NCBI GenBank assembly: GCA_965153455.1 | Contig: OZ234500.1 | Coordinates: 682,001 to 746,000, forward strand | Origin: Sphagnum compactum | Taxonomy: Eukaryota > Bryophyta > Sphagnopsida > Sphagnales | Length of the DNA stretch: 64,000 nt | Reading direction: 5' to 3' | Shown here: piece after piece, positions 50,640-63,480 of the stretch | Layout of the letters: each line of letters starts with the position of its first letter | Numbering within the stretch: position 1 is the stretch's first letter | Made by a program: the position numbers and the translations under genes | Notes under the pieces: generated by a model | Told to the model about the DNA's origin: nothing | What the model saw: the letters and a program-made list of their open reading frames with translations, nothing else | Databases searched by the model: none

Positions 50640-51420
50640 AGGATGCACATGAGAGAGATTTTAAGCCTCTTCTTCTTCTTGTAACTGCAGCTAGCTCTAC
50701 AGCTATATCCTGCTGCTCATGATTAACTTCATTCTCCAGTTGCTGGAGCATCTTCATCTTAAGTGGATCTAGAGCTCTGTACAGTTAGCTAGCTCCATGA
50801 TGATCTTCATTCTCCTGCTGGTTTGGAGCTTCTCCTGCAGGAGCTTCTTCTCCAAGTGGATCTGCAGCTAGACTAGTAGCCCATGATTATTGAAGCATCA
50901 TTCCCTGGGCTGCTGGAGCTTCTCCTTCAATTGGATTTGCAGCAGCTACTAGTCCATGATGATCATCTTTGTTCCCCTGCTGGCAACTGGAGCTTTGTCA
51001 AGTGGAAAATTTGCAGCTCAGCTCCCTTATTATCTCAGCAAGAATTGAGATCACTCCCTTTGAACAATCTGGACTTGCAGCTGGAGAATCTTGGATTTGC
51101 TAGCAACTGGAGCTAAATTCTTCAAACTGGGATTTGCAGCTCTACAGTAAGTAGCCTGAGCTCATTCATGATCATCAACTTGATCTTCCACATATCTTGC
51201 AGCAGCTCAGAGAATTGAACCCTGAAATCATCAACTGGTTCATTCACAAATCTTTCAATGTTGCTGAAATCAACTGGTGCATAAATGTTTTCAAAACTCA
51301 TGTTGCGTGAGCAAAGCTGCTTCCCATGATCCTGCATGATCTGGAGCTGTAAATTTTGCTGCAAGCTCCTGTTTTGCACCAAATTAGCTGCTCCTGATTG
51401 CCATCATCTTTCTGTCTCTA
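50640..51420 (+). repeat. Degenerate repeats downstream of the MYC_N gene
   Basis: Motifs CTGGAGCTTCTCCT, TGGATTTGCAGCAGCT and CCATGATGATCATC recur four to five times at roughly 80-100 bp spacing. The 3' untranslated region of the gene probably lies at the start of this stretch. Short open frames here are repeat products. Confidence 0.55.
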
Positions 51421-51779
51421 GCTTGAGTGAACTTGAATTAGACTTGGACGGTAGTTCTAGTACTAGTGACCAAGTAGTAGGACTTAGTATTGAAGTGTAC
51501 AATATTGTATGATTCTTCTTTGGTAGCTTAATTTGTTTAGAGGTGGGAAAATTCAATTCACCATATTCAATGTATGTTTGTATATATTATAATTGTGATT
51601 GGGGAAATTGAACATTGCACCATGTTGTAAATGTTTTGGGGTGCTATGGATTTGTTGAAAGCAAATTAGACTGTGGAGCAGTAAGTTAGCAGCAATACTA
51701 CATGAGCCATTTTAGAGTCATGTGATTGTGGGTGATTCAATCTGGTGTCATTTTTATCTGCTAACAAATTTTGGGCTTT
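51421..51779. other. Intergenic spacer, no gene seen
   Basis: AT-rich sequence between two repeat blocks; no feature recognised. Confidence 0.35.
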
Positions 51780-52400
51780 AGGGTTTTGGGCTGAAATTTG
51801 ACACCACTTATACCACCACCTTCTCCCAATAATTACTACAAATTTTTTTGTCTTGCATAATTTCTTTTGCCAAGCTTTGTTGCATCATTATTGGAATCAT
51901 GAACTTCAGGTTTGGATTTAGGTCTCAAACTACAACTACCACCATTCTCAAATTTGACATTTTGCCTTGCATTTCTTTCCCAAGCTCTCTGCATCATAAT
52001 TCTTGAAGGTTTTGGTTTTTAGGACTCAAGCCACAACCCACCACCTTTCTCAAATATGACATTTTGTGTTGCATTTCTTTCCCTAGCTTTTCATGACAAT
52101 ATTTTTGGTTTCTGGGCCTCCAACCACAACATCACAACCAAGAACTTTCTCAAATATGAGGTTTTTGTCTTGCCTTTCTTTCCCAAACTTTGCATCATAA
52201 TTTTTTAGGTGATGGCGTCTCAAATATGAGGTTTTGTTGTCTTGCTTTTCTTTCCCAAACTTGACATCATAATGTTTTAGGTTTTTGCATATGGGGTTTC
52301 GGCTCCAACCACACCCACCACCTTTCTCAATATACCACATTTTATCTGACAATTCTCTTCCAATCTTTTGCATCATAATTTTGTGCTTTCAGGTTTTGGG
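51780..52400 (+). repeat. Degenerate tandem repeat, about 85-115 bp unit
   Basis: About six units share CACCACCTTTCTCAAAT(A/T)TGA, TTTTG(C/T)CTTGC(A/C)TTTCTTTCCC, AA(G/A)CTTTGCATCATAAT and a TTTTAGG(T/G)TTT block. Successive units are unevenly trimmed. Confidence 0.65.
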
Positions 52401-52639
52401 GCTAAAACCACACTCAAACAAATGTTCGATACAACATTAGACATTACAATAATTGAAAGCCCAAGTTTTCCCTCACTTCATCGAATGAGATCTTTTTGCA
52501 TAATAACGCGAAATAGTTAGTGGATAATTAATCAAGTGATCTTCTGTAAGAACTTGCCCTTGTTTCACTCTGACCCTATCTACAAACGCACACCTATTGA
52601 AGAATCATTCAAGAACCAAAGATATAATAATATGCATGA
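52401..52639. other. Intergenic spacer, no gene seen
   Basis: Nothing recognised on either strand. Confidence 0.35.
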
Positions 52640-52970
52640 ACTAGTAGAGAATGAGAACTTAAAACTATTCCAAGTTTCCAATGGATAACTGGATATTGTA
52701 GTAATGAAAAAAAAAAAAAAGCATAAAGCAAGTGTTTTTTCATTTGGCAAATTTTCACCACTCGGTGACAAAAAGGAAAATCCAGTGCTACTCATACAAA
52801 GGATATTTTCCAAGTTTCCGATGGATAATTGGATATTGTGGACTTAGTGAAAAGAAATATTTAGCATGAAGCAGTGTTTTCTTTTGTTTTTTTCTTCCCC
52901 GATTTGGCGAATTTTCACCACTTGGTGACAAAAAGAAAATCCAGTGCCACTCGTACAAAGGATATATATT
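52640..52970 (+). repeat. Tandem duplication, two units of about 150-165 bp
   Basis: The first unit (about 52667-52806) and the second (about 52807-52972) share TCCAAGTTTCC(A/G)ATGGATAA, GGATATTGT, AGCAGTGTTTT-like, GGC(A/G)AATTTTCACCACT(C/T)GG and TGACAAAAAG(G)AAAATCCAG. A short related segment (AATTTTCACCACTTGGTAAC) occurs near 44574. Confidence 0.8.
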
Positions 52971-55834
52971 TTTTGTGACAAAAATGCGCGCCAAAGTCAC
53001 CAGATTTTGAGGGGAAAAAATCCTGAAAATCATCATATTTAGACAATAGGTCCCAGCAAGTGGCCAAAATATAGCACGATATAAGTAATCCTGCTATAGC
53101 AAGAGGAAGCCCTGGCACGAACTCTTTATCTCACTCTTTAACCATTTGGTGGAGTTAAGTCAAATTTCAATGTATACATGTTCATCATTTGTGCTTTCAC
53201 CAACCACAACACAGTGTGGATGGAAATATAGTGGAGGCAAAACTATAAGATTAGTGACTAATTCCCTGTTTTTAAAAAATGCAATCAACAAAATAGGAAA
53301 AACAAATATATTTGGCAAAAATCACCACAATTGCTTATGGGGCTTAAGAATTAATGTCCACTCTCTCATATTTTGAATATTGCCATTTTTTGCTAAATAT
53401 ACTTATTGATGATCACCACTTGAGCAACATGACAAAATTGAGAAAAAAAAAAAAACATTGGGTGAACATCCGGAATATAAAAGAAGTATAGTAGGACAAT
53501 GATGACCAATATTGAAAGTGATCAATGTATCCAAAGAGGACTCATGAATATATTGGAAACACATGAGAAGAAATTCCTCTTCATCAACCCCAAAGACATG
53601 AAACTACCAAAGGAAAGCACTTCTTCTTTCTTCTCAATTTGTTCACATCAACTTCCCAATTTATTCTCATCATGTCCCAAATTTATCCCAATGTGTTTTC
53701 CAACATGTTCCCCAATATCACCACATTTTTTTCCCATAGCCCAAATTCAAACTCAACTCATAAACTTATATACGTAATCCAAAGGGAAGCACTTCTTGAA
53801 TTTTAATTTGAGAGAACAAACTTCTATGTGGGGGGAATGTTCAAAATTTTCTATTTCTTTTAAAGAGAGGTCTCATTTCAAAGTGCCTCATTTCATTTGA
53901 CTATATGTTAGTTATGTGCCAAATCAACTATACTATTCGATCTTCATGAGAATCAAACCAACAGATTGTTAGCATTACAATTTTGCAACGAATGAATCAA
54001 TGAATCAAATATATAGGGTAATGTACGTAAATGACTAAACACTTCATCTAATCTTCATCTAGCTTTATAACATTGATTTTTTCTAATTATTCTTCAATCT
54101 TTATAGGGTCTAGAGGCATATCTATATAATAATGCTAATCATTTTGTGATCTATTAATAGGCAAATCTTCAACTACTATTTGTTAAATGGTTTTAGTTTT
54201 GTGCAAAAGTTTTGTGACAACAAATTCCTCCCCCTTAATCATAAGCTTCCTCATATGTTGTGTAATCATTTTCACTTGGTTGTTGATGTTTGTTATTGTG
54301 TATATCTTTCAGGGTCAAATCTTGATGTCTCTTACCTTAAGATTGAAAAGCCATCTATAGAGCTTTGAATCTAGACTTGATGTTTTCTTTGTGAATGATT
54401 GCTTTAAAACATGATCTACTCATCCAACCAAGTTATTTTGATTAGTTCCATGTGATTGTTTCTAAACATAAATACATGACTTTTTTGAATGTTTTTTAAA
54501 ATGGTTTAGAACAAAATACATTGAATGGTTGTAAAGCATGTGATGCGTGGGATGATAAAGTGCTCATGTCTAACCCAAATTTTTATGCTTTTTATTATTT
54601 TTTTAAAAAGATAACATGATTATTTTTTGAGGATTAAAGTTTATTTATGAACAATCAGTTGCCCTTTAATTGACCAAACAAACCTCCATAACCAAACACC
54701 CTCTTTGGCTCTATTGGTGTTGTTTGGTGAAAATGAATTCAACTCACCCCTAAACCAAACATTGCCTTTGAAAAGATTACTTGCATATTTTCTTAAACTA
54801 TCTCAAAAATACACCCATAACCAAACATGGAAAACTTAATTAAAAATATTTTTCACCTATTTCATTTTCAACTAGGTGCATCAAAATGTGTTGTTCCGCC
54901 CCCATAACCAAACATATTTAGATATAATGATGTCTATTTATTTTTAAATAATGATTTTTTTCTCACACCCCATAACCACACACAAAAAAAATAACGTTCC
55001 ACTTGGATACCCTAAAAAAACTGAACAAAATTTCTCAAGACCGAAAATCAGAAAGCTCGCCCTTTGTTAGACTGGTTGGTAGAGTGTAGGTAATGGGAGT
55101 TCATAGCAAAGTTGTGAGAGACCAAGAAAGATGTATGTAGAAGGATATTGGTCACCTAAGAGACCCAAAAACCTAATTTTTTAAATCTTTCTTTTAGTAG
55201 CTAAAGTTAAACCACATTTCTTATTTTGCACTTTTAGTTGACACTTATGTCTAAAACACAAATGCATGTCATGAGCTCCATGTGTATAACTTTGTTGACA
55301 ATTTTTCTCTCTTTATCAAAGCAAAATCTGCTTCCTTTTCCTTCCTTGTTTTTTCATTTCTTGGTGTGATGATATGAGCCAAGAACACATTCAACTGGCA
55401 AAAGAAGAAAACCTCCTTCCTAGTCACAAACCTCCTCCTAAGGTTTGGTTCAGCACCCCCCCCTTGTATTAAAACCTAAACTCAAAATACAAGCACACCA
55501 CCAATAGTGACCCCAACAAGTATTGAATTCTAACTTGGGTTGCTACATCTTTTCAAAAAAACAATGTTGCAAATCAAAATATGCAACATTGTAAAGCACG
55601 GCAAAGCTCTTTTACTAAGTATTTGAAAGCACCAAACTCCTAAGAATATATCCTTCCTTCAAACAAACAAAGGAAAACCTTCCACATTCGGAAGAATGTG
55701 CTTTCCACAATGTGAAAGATGCTTCTTTGTACAAAACTTTGATGCGCTATATATACACTTGGGAAGGCCTGCTCCCTCCGGAGGGCTCAAAGTGTATGTA
55801 AGTCGCATGTAAGTCCTCACTATACACTTGACCC
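52971..55834. other. AT-rich intergenic DNA, no gene called
   Basis: Read on both strands without recognising a gene. The motif CCATAACCAAACA or close variants occurs at about 54688, 54819, 54902 and 54968. Frames at 53146-53376 (+) and 53499-53777 (+) have no known domain. Confidence 0.45.
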
Positions 55835-56170
55835 CAAGGGGTGTGTCACATTGTGGCCTTGCCATTTTTACATTTCGAAGTATCATAAGGCAAAACAAGA
55901 ATTATGGAAACTCAAATATTTCACCGTGCAAAACTATGCCTAATCTTCAAAAATCCCACTAAAAGAAACCCAAAACCTTCCAAGATATTGTAACTCTATA
56001 ACTCTTCTCAAGTTTCAACACAAGCCAAAATATCATCTTTGGAAAATCCTCATACAAAAATTAGACCTATTAGGTACCTATTAGGGGCAAAATCCATTAA
56101 GCTACTACCTATATACTCTATAATGAATCTAAACACAATATCCTTGCCTTCTTGGTAGGGCAAGGCCAAC
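55835..56170 (-). repeat. Dispersed repeat family R1, copy F
   Basis: A full copy on the minus strand: it begins CAAGGGGTGTGTCACATTGT, the reverse complement of the family 3' end, and ends GGTAGGGCAAGGCCAACAAA, the reverse complement of the 5' end. Opposite orientation to copies A-E. Confidence 0.78.
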
Positions 56171-57070
56171 AAATGGGATTTCTTCAACACATGATCCCAA
56201 TAAGAAGAACAAAAATGGAGTTCAAAAAGCCTATGAAAACAAGGAAAACCCGTCAACCAAGAAATGCTCTGCCTGCATCTTTCCCCAAACAAACCCAAAA
56301 ACAAAAACAAAAGAGTCAAAAGGTGGATCATTGCAAAGGTCTTTTGACGTCTTGGCATCATCATCATCTTTTGCAAAGAAAACACAAAAACATCAAAACC
56401 CCAACAAAAATCCCCTCCTCTCTCTCTCTCTCTCTCTTTCTTTCCACCCTTGGTCTCAATAGGAACCATAGCATCTTGGGCACCTTTGGCACAAATTAAA
56501 TTATATTTAAAAATGTCGAAAAAAAAAAAATTCTCCAAAAAAAAGTGAAGAAAATTGAAGAATATTCTGAAATATTCTGAAACATTTCTTCTTTTCAAAA
56601 ATGAAAATCTTCAAAATTAGTTAATTAATTAATTAAGTATTCTGGGTACATGTGCCAAAGCTGCTATAAAGAACCCCCTCTTGCAAAAAGCGGCTCCAAT
56701 TCCCTCCAGAGGGCCCCCCCCCCGCCCCCCAAAAAAAATGTCTAAAAGAGAACCTGCCTCCCCCCACCCCCAAGAAGATAACCGGGATGACCAGGCACCC
56801 TCCAGCACACCAGGAAGGATGGATGATAAGTAGTCAGGAGACAGTTTTCTGTTGGGTTTCAGGTCACCATGGTGGTTAGCTCAGTTCCTAAGAAGTATCT
56901 TCGTTGTTATTTTGTCATTCGTTTTGGCTGATTTTTCATCCAAATTCCCAAAAGGGAAGACGAAAAAGGAGGCTTATTCATCCATCCAACCAACAGAGTT
57001 TCCCTGGGATTGCACAACCAGCCCTTGCGAAGGACCGCAAACCCCTTTCTGTGTGAAGAGCCCTTAGCTT
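56171..57070. other. Intergenic DNA upstream of the F-box gene
   Basis: Contains a CT run at about 56417-56440, an A run near 56518, a TTAATTAATTAATTAA run at about 56618-56635 and a C run at 56716-56730. No gene is supported; paired open frames on both strands come from simple sequence. Confidence 0.4.
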
Positions 57071-57571
57071 GTGTCCGAAGCAGCAGTTCCTCGACTCCAG
57101 ACTTCTTCGCCTTGCTCGCTCGCTTGCGTGCTCGCTTGCTCGCTTGCTCGCTCGCTCTGCTTTGCTTCGGTTTGCTTCGAATGGAACGATGACGAGATGA
57201 CGATGACGAGTTGCCAAGGATTGGTAACTCGTTGGCTGGAAGACAGGCTTCGTTCGGATGACGATGATCATCATGTATGTCTTGTTCCTTCACCTCCATT
57301 TGTGAGAAACTGCAAATTCCACTACCCTCCTTCTCCTGCTCTGTTTCTTCTTCTTTCTTCTTCTTCTTCTTCTTCTGTTTTCTTTTTTATCTTTTTTTCC
57401 TTGCATAATTCGCTAGAAGGAAAAAAATCCTTCTGTGTGTGTGTGTGTGTGTTTCTTTTGGGGGCATAATTCGGTACAAGGAAATTCACGGTGCAAGGTT
57501 TTGGAATTAGGGGATCTAATTTTTTAAGCTTTTTTCTTTGGTATTTTGTCTTCCCGGGATGGTTCTTGCTT

Positions 57572-57625
<54 letters not shown>

Positions 57626-58990
57626 ACACAGGGTTTTTTTTTTCTCTGCCAACTGCAACTGCTTTTTTGCCACCCCAGGTACACACATGAAAAGCCTTGA
57701 GGGAATTTGGTTCCAAAGAAGCGCAAGGTTGGTTGGGGTTCTCTCCGTCGTTTTCTCTGCCCTGTATCTGTACTTTCTGGGGTTCCTCCTCCCCGCTTCT
57801 CTCTCTCTCTCTCTCCTCTTTCCTTCTCTGCTGGGATTGTGTTTTCCCTCTGGCTTCTGGAGCTTTGTTTGGTTTTTTTTCCCCCAAGAGTGAGATCTGT
57901 ATGTTCTGTTAGAAGCAGAGTTCTCATTCACTTATGGCAAGCAAGTACTTGTAAGATGCTTATGTTGTAAGGTGCTTCTGTTTCAACCCCAAACATGCCA
58001 ATCAAGAAATGCTTGACCATGGTTTTCCACAAGCAATGCTGCATAGGATGTGGCTCTGCATAGAATGGAATTTCTTGTGATGCTCTGATGTCAAATGGGG
58101 GCTGAATGCTACACCCTGTGAAAGAGATTTTCTTGGGTTTATGCTTCAGAAAAAAGGGACACCAAGTAGTTGGCCATGCTTCTGTCAAATAAACAATCCT
58201 GTGTAGGTTGTGTGCTTCAATGGTTGCTTTCCTCTTTTTTGGTGGGTTACGATTATGGATTTGCTTTTCTTGGTGAGTTATAGCTCTCCTTCCATTCTTG
58301 CAGTCTTATTCTTGGTCACTGAAATTGTGTGCTGAGCAATGGTGGTTATGGAAGTTGCTGAATTTTGCAATAAGATGGATGCTAAGAACAAGCTTGCAGG
58401 GAATTCTGCGTCACGCTACAATATCAATTTGTGGTTTTAGGTTTGTCATTTAGGTTTTTGCTCTATGGTAGCAACTTTTGCAGGTCCAAATTGAGATTGA
58501 CTGTGTGGATCACAAGTTGCTCATTATATTCTTTTCTCGAACCTTGGGAAATTGGTGGAAAAATCCCAAATTAAGGCATGCGTAAGGAAGGGCCAGAGGA
58601 GATGAGAATCAATCATACTTTTCTTTAGTTTCTGGCAAGTTCTTTCTTTGAGGCTTTATCCTCAGACCAACTATTATTACTTGTTTGAAGCAATTGGTCA
58701 TTTATCATAATATCACCATGATGATAAAGATCCATTGATGAAGAGGCACCACATGCATGCCAATTGCCACTTATAGACCATTGCCACTCTTTCTCCCTGG
58801 ATTGTCTTTGTTGTAGAAGTATTGAAATAAGTGCTGAAATTATGTGTTGCAGGTGAATGGATTATCACAAGGTGGATGTCAGGATATCATGCCATCTTGA
58901 TATCAGTCTCTTAAGATTTGTTTGGTCGAAGGGCGTTTCTCCTGTTATGGAGTAGCAGTTGATATCTTGTGGGCCACTGGTGCAAGATAC
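57071..58990 (+). promoter_or_regulatory. CT-rich upstream region of the F-box/LRR gene
   Basis: The stretch holds a CGCTTG/CTCG repeat (about 57115-57162), a CTT run (about 57346-57377), a GT run (57434-57450), and a 50-base CT array (57572-57622). Pyrimidine-rich leaders are frequent in plant 5' untranslated regions. Possible leader introns exist, with acceptor-like TTGCAG just before 58853, but cannot be fixed. Long arginine/glutamate-rich or serine/leucine-rich frames here are translations of the CT/GA array, not genes. Confidence 0.45.
57572..57622 (+). repeat. (CT)n microsatellite
   Basis: About 25 uninterrupted CT units, the longest perfect simple repeat noted in the window. Confidence 0.95.
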
Positions 58991-60829
58991 ATGATGGGAG
59001 CCATGGGGAACTTTGATGTCCTGCCAGACTCAGTGGCATGTCTGATACTATCAAAACTCAAGAGTGCTCAGATGGTGGCACAATGTGCCATGGTATGCCG
59101 CCGCTGGAAAATGCTATCACAGCTTGTGGACACCCTTGCTTTTGAATCTTTCAAACTGTTTGAGAAAAAGGTAAACCTCAGGTTTAACACTGTGATTGAC
59201 AGTGGTTAGGAAGTGGTGGGCGCTCTCTCAGTATTGTGAAAAGTAGCCTTTGTTTGTGCTGAATAAACTATGTCTCAGTTCCTTCTGTGGCGGTGTGTGG
59301 TTGGGAAGGTGGACAAGAACAGCAAGGCATCATGCCTGGAAGCAATTGTCACACACATGCTTTTGAACACAAGTGGTATCCGAAATTTGAAGATTTCATA
59401 TCACCCAGTCGTGTGGCCTTGGATTCCCAATGACTATTTTTGCGAAGAAAAGGTTCGACCTAGTTCTAGAATTAGACACATGGAAATTCTAGGCATTGAA
59501 GGCACATTACTAATTCCAAGAGGGAACTTGATGGTCTCATTTCAATTTCTCTTTTGACATCAAGTTTTTATCTTGGTGATTGTGTATGAATGGTTGATGC
59601 AATGCTGAAAATTCCTGGTCTTTGTGTGACAGGTTTGCAATTGGCTGAGACATGTTAACATGTCACTGGAGCAACTGACACTAGTTGATCCCAACCGTGC
59701 AAAGCCCCAACCAGAGAAACTTCTCCGTCTCTCAGAGTGCAAGAAACTACAGTGGCTGAACTTGTGCTATGGAATGATTCCTGAGGTGCCATCATCCTGC
59801 CGGCGGTTTGAGCAGCTACGAACTCTCTATCTTGATCTCATTGCAATCAGTGATGAGTCATTAGCAACACTTGTGGATCTTTCTCCATTGCTTGAAGATC
59901 TGAAGGTGAATTCCTGCAAAGGCCTCCACTTCCCAAACTTGAGTGCATTGAATTTAGCATCACTGGAGTTTGCAAATAACCTCGACGTCAGTACAGCCAT
60001 GATCCATAGTGTGAGTGTAAATGCTCCCAAGCTTGTCAAGGTATCACTCAGCCATGTGGAGAAGTTGGTGATTGATGGGAGTGCCTTGCTTGAGCTTGAT
60101 CTACTCTGCCATGTTCGGGCAGATATTCGGGAGCTTCCAGCACTCACAAACTTAAACATAGGTGGAGAATCCTGGGCCTTGGATTCCCTTACGCATCTGA
60201 TCCGCCTTGCAACAAACTTGTGCTGCCTTCACGTGGATGCTGTTATTGATTGGAAATATCCTGTCCAGATTCAGTCAATCCTCCACCACTTACTGGAGCT
60301 GCACTCCATGCACATTGGCGCTGATTTCTTTGAGGTTGGATGACACCCATTTTAGAACATTCAGTTGATCAACACCAGGCTTGTTATTTGCCTGTCAAGC
60401 TTCCTGGGTGGTTAGGATTTATTGTTTAGCTGCCCAGTTTTGTCTCTATTGTGTGACTTTTTAGTAGCTGAGAACTTAGTTCCAACATCAAGATTATATG
60501 TTAGGGTAATGGAAGAAGTAACAGAGTTGGGGTTGGGTGGGTGACAGTGTCTGCAAGCAGGTGTGGGGACAGGGCCCTTGGGTATAAGCTCAATGAGTCT
60601 CCCAAGGCTGGAATCCCTAAGTGTGGTGGTGGGGTGTGGGAGCCATAGCTGCATTTTGGTGCTAAGCACACTACTCAAGTGTGCACCAATGTTGCATACA
60701 CTTACAATTGATGCAGAGGATCTTCGAAAAAGCATGGACAACATTACTTTCTTCACGGACATTTTGGGCTTGCAAAGGGACCACCCACATGTGAAAGTCA
60801 CTCTTGTGTGTCCCAATAGCCTGGTCTAG
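58991..60829 (+). CDS. F-box/LRR-type protein
   Basis: Exons read as 58991-59170, 59279-59533, 59633-60334 and 60548-60829. All introns are GT-AG in phase 0, giving about 472 residues. Residues 9-50 form an F-box: FDVLPDSVACLILSKLKSAQ followed by VCRRWK, the surface that binds SKP1. The rest is a leucine-rich array with repeats such as LRLSECKKLQWLNLCYGMIP, FEQLRTLYLDLIAISDESLA, LSPLLEDLKVNSCKGL and, in the last exon, LPRLESLSVVVGCGSHSCIL. The order F-box then LRR is that of plant FBL proteins, which recruit substrates to SCF ubiquitin ligases. The substrate cannot be inferred. The donor of exon 2 (ATG/GTCTCA) is weak, so that boundary is the least certain. Stopping at 60341-60343 would give a shorter form, but the last exon continues the LRR pattern in phase. 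Confidence 0.82.
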
Positions 60830-62940
60830 TCCAACTGTACAGTACATGAAGCGACCTTTTATATGGTCCATGACCACTTTTGTATTATAGCAAACTTAGA
60901 AATAATTGCTTTGGGAAACAGATTCCTAGAAAGCTGTGGCATGGCATCCAAGTGTAAATAGATTATCAGGTCATTGCTTAAGGTTTCCTGTCAAACATAT
61001 ATGCAAGCAGTGTCTTATGCTGGTGTCAGGTAATAATACCAGTCGATCCCACTTCCCAGGGTGCAATGAACTTGGGATGTTAAGGCAGGATCTTAGAGAG
61101 AATGCTGTTCTCTTGCAGATTCTCAAATCAGAGATATCTTGGTTGGACGCACTTTGGTCAGGATCATGAATGCTCTCGATGTAGACCTTTGACTCTGTTT
61201 ACCATACTACTTAGTAGTACTGGTTTCCAGAACTTGATTTGAGACTAGGGTAAACCCAAGTTTGTCATGTGCTTAAAACAGAATATAAAGACCAAATGGA
61301 ATGAGTCTCAAGAATTCCTGTTTCTATCTTCATCTCCTGATCAAGGATGTCATTGGTCATTAGGATCAGAAACTTTCCAAGAAGCAGATTACAGTTTCTT
61401 TTTCATTGAGTTGAGGTCATCAATCAGCAGCTTTGATTGTGTCAACAGTTTTGGCAAGTAGACTGGGTGCTGAAAATTGCCTTAAAACCAAAAAAGTCTG
61501 CAGGTCCAGCACAAAGGGATTCAGTATTGCCAAGCAAATGCACGGCTGTTTTCACGTCAAGTGGGTGAGCCTGTGAACCTAAACGTGTCTTTTTCCAAGG
61601 TCCTTAGTTGGGTGTTTGCAGAATTGATGGTGAGGTGGAGATGGGAGAAACAAATTTGCGAAAACACGTTCTGGAATTAGACCCTGGAGATGATGCTTCA
61701 GGCAATGCACTATACTTATACTTATGTTTGCAAGTGAGATCTTGCATTGCAGGTGAGAATGTTCCATTTTGCTGTTCTGGGCCTTGTTTGGTAATAGGAA
61801 AGATGGATGATAATCAAAATGTGGAACTGCCTGCAAAAGTTTGGGCTAACTTCTCAATGATGCAGATTTTGCAGACTTAGACCAATCTCACTGATCATTA
61901 TTGTTATAGATGCAGACAAGAATTGGGCTGTATGTGCAGTTGGATTTTGTAGGCATGGATCCATTTGACAACAAGATCCATTGAGGTGAAGTGGGGAGTA
62001 TTAGTCTTGAATTTCCTGAGTGAAAAATTGCAGAAGCAATTACAGGTTTAGCTTGTAATTTTTTCACAATCTCTCACTCTTTCAAAGGAAAGAGTAGGCT
62101 CAAAACAGACCAACAAATTTGACTTCAACAAATCCTACCAAACACAGTTTACGCAGAAAGGCATGGAAGACGGGAGTAAGTCATACTAGCATCCAGAAGT
62201 AACTATACAACCAGCAAGGTTTGGAGGTTGCATTTACTTAAGAGAGGATCAAACTCAGAATCTTGCAATGAAAAACCATTGATGGGTTTATTGGCATCCA
62301 CCATGTCAAGAAAACAAGTGGGGTTTTATTGGCATACATTGTGCTTATTGGAGGCTTGTTGGGAAGGTTCTTTGATTTTTTAGAACCATGGGTCAAGAGT
62401 CAGAAGGTCAGAACCAGTTCTTTAGATTCTGAGAACTGCATGTCAAGGACTAGGATTATATAATGAGCTATTTGAGGGAATCGAACATCAACCAAAATGG
62501 TCTTGCCCACTATCACACATTCCAAACCTCAAAAGACAAGCAGCCTTAGTGTAAAAGACGAGGTTAGTACTCCATTCAAAGCCTCTTGCAAGGATTTCAA
62601 GGCTGAAATCCAAGCCCTACTGTGAAGATGTCAATGGTAAACACTAAAACCTCTACTCTAGAATTAAGTAAGTTTCAAAGTAAAATGACCATGATTGTGA
62701 AAACAAAAGTCACCATTGAACTACAATTTTCACTGACACCTGAACATCCATCTTCCCACAACATACCCAAGTGCCCAACAACAATTATGCCATGAAACAA
62801 AAATCTGCAATGTGCATCATCGAACAAGTGTGAGCTCCATTGCAAGTGTGAGCTCTCTAGTGCTTCTTCACACACAACTCTACCACATGTGCAATTGGCA
62901 GCAAAACCTATACAACAAGCCAAATGACCTTTCTTAGATT
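60830..62940. other. Downstream region of the F-box gene, no further gene called
   Basis: The start is probably the 3' untranslated region. Frames at 61608-61880 (+), 61267-61461 (+) and 62675-62923 (-) have no recognisable domain and no convincing splice partners. Nothing else is supported. Confidence 0.4.
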
Positions 62941-63480
62941 AGTGCTTAGGTAGGAAAGTGGGTAATGGGTAAGTAGATTATAAATAGGTAAATGACCAAT
63001 GTTTTGATATTCTTACCTAGCTACATCATGTTCACATATTACCCACCCACCTACCTACTTGCCTACATATTATAACTTACCTTCCTATCTACATATTTAT
63101 CAACAACCCCAAACTTACTTATTACAAACCTACCAACCTACCTATCTATGCACCTATTATCTATCATTAACCCTAAAACCTACCTATCACAACCAACCTA
63201 CCTACACATTACCTACCTACCTATATACATACATACCTATTACCAACCCCTAACTTTCATGTCACCTACCTACCTACCTATTCATTATTAGCCCCCCAAC
63301 CTACCTATAATGTATCTACCTTCTTACCTATTTGTGTACCTATTACTAACTTACCTATTACCTATCTATTCATCTATTTATTACCAACTTAATTACATGT
63401 TATTAACATACATGTATTCACCTACATACCTATTACCAACCTATCCTAGGATAAGCTAGGTTGCCGATTATCAAATTATC
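62941..63480. repeat. CCTA/TAGG-type degenerate simple array
   Basis: CCTA, CCTAT and CCTAC tetramers and pentamers dominate about 63020-63450. At the left edge (62950-62990) the motif appears on the opposite strand (GGTAGG, GGTAA), so the array switches orientation near 63000. Tyrosine- and proline-rich frames here are repeat products. Confidence 0.8.

Noticed and set aside
57322-57931. Minus-strand frames rich in Arg-Glu repeats
   Set aside because: They are translations of the (CT)n microsatellite and neighbouring simple repeats in the F-box leader.
61608-61880. Possible extra gene or exon after the F-box gene
   Set aside because: Acceptor-like sites occur, but no family pattern emerges and phases do not join to the F-box gene.
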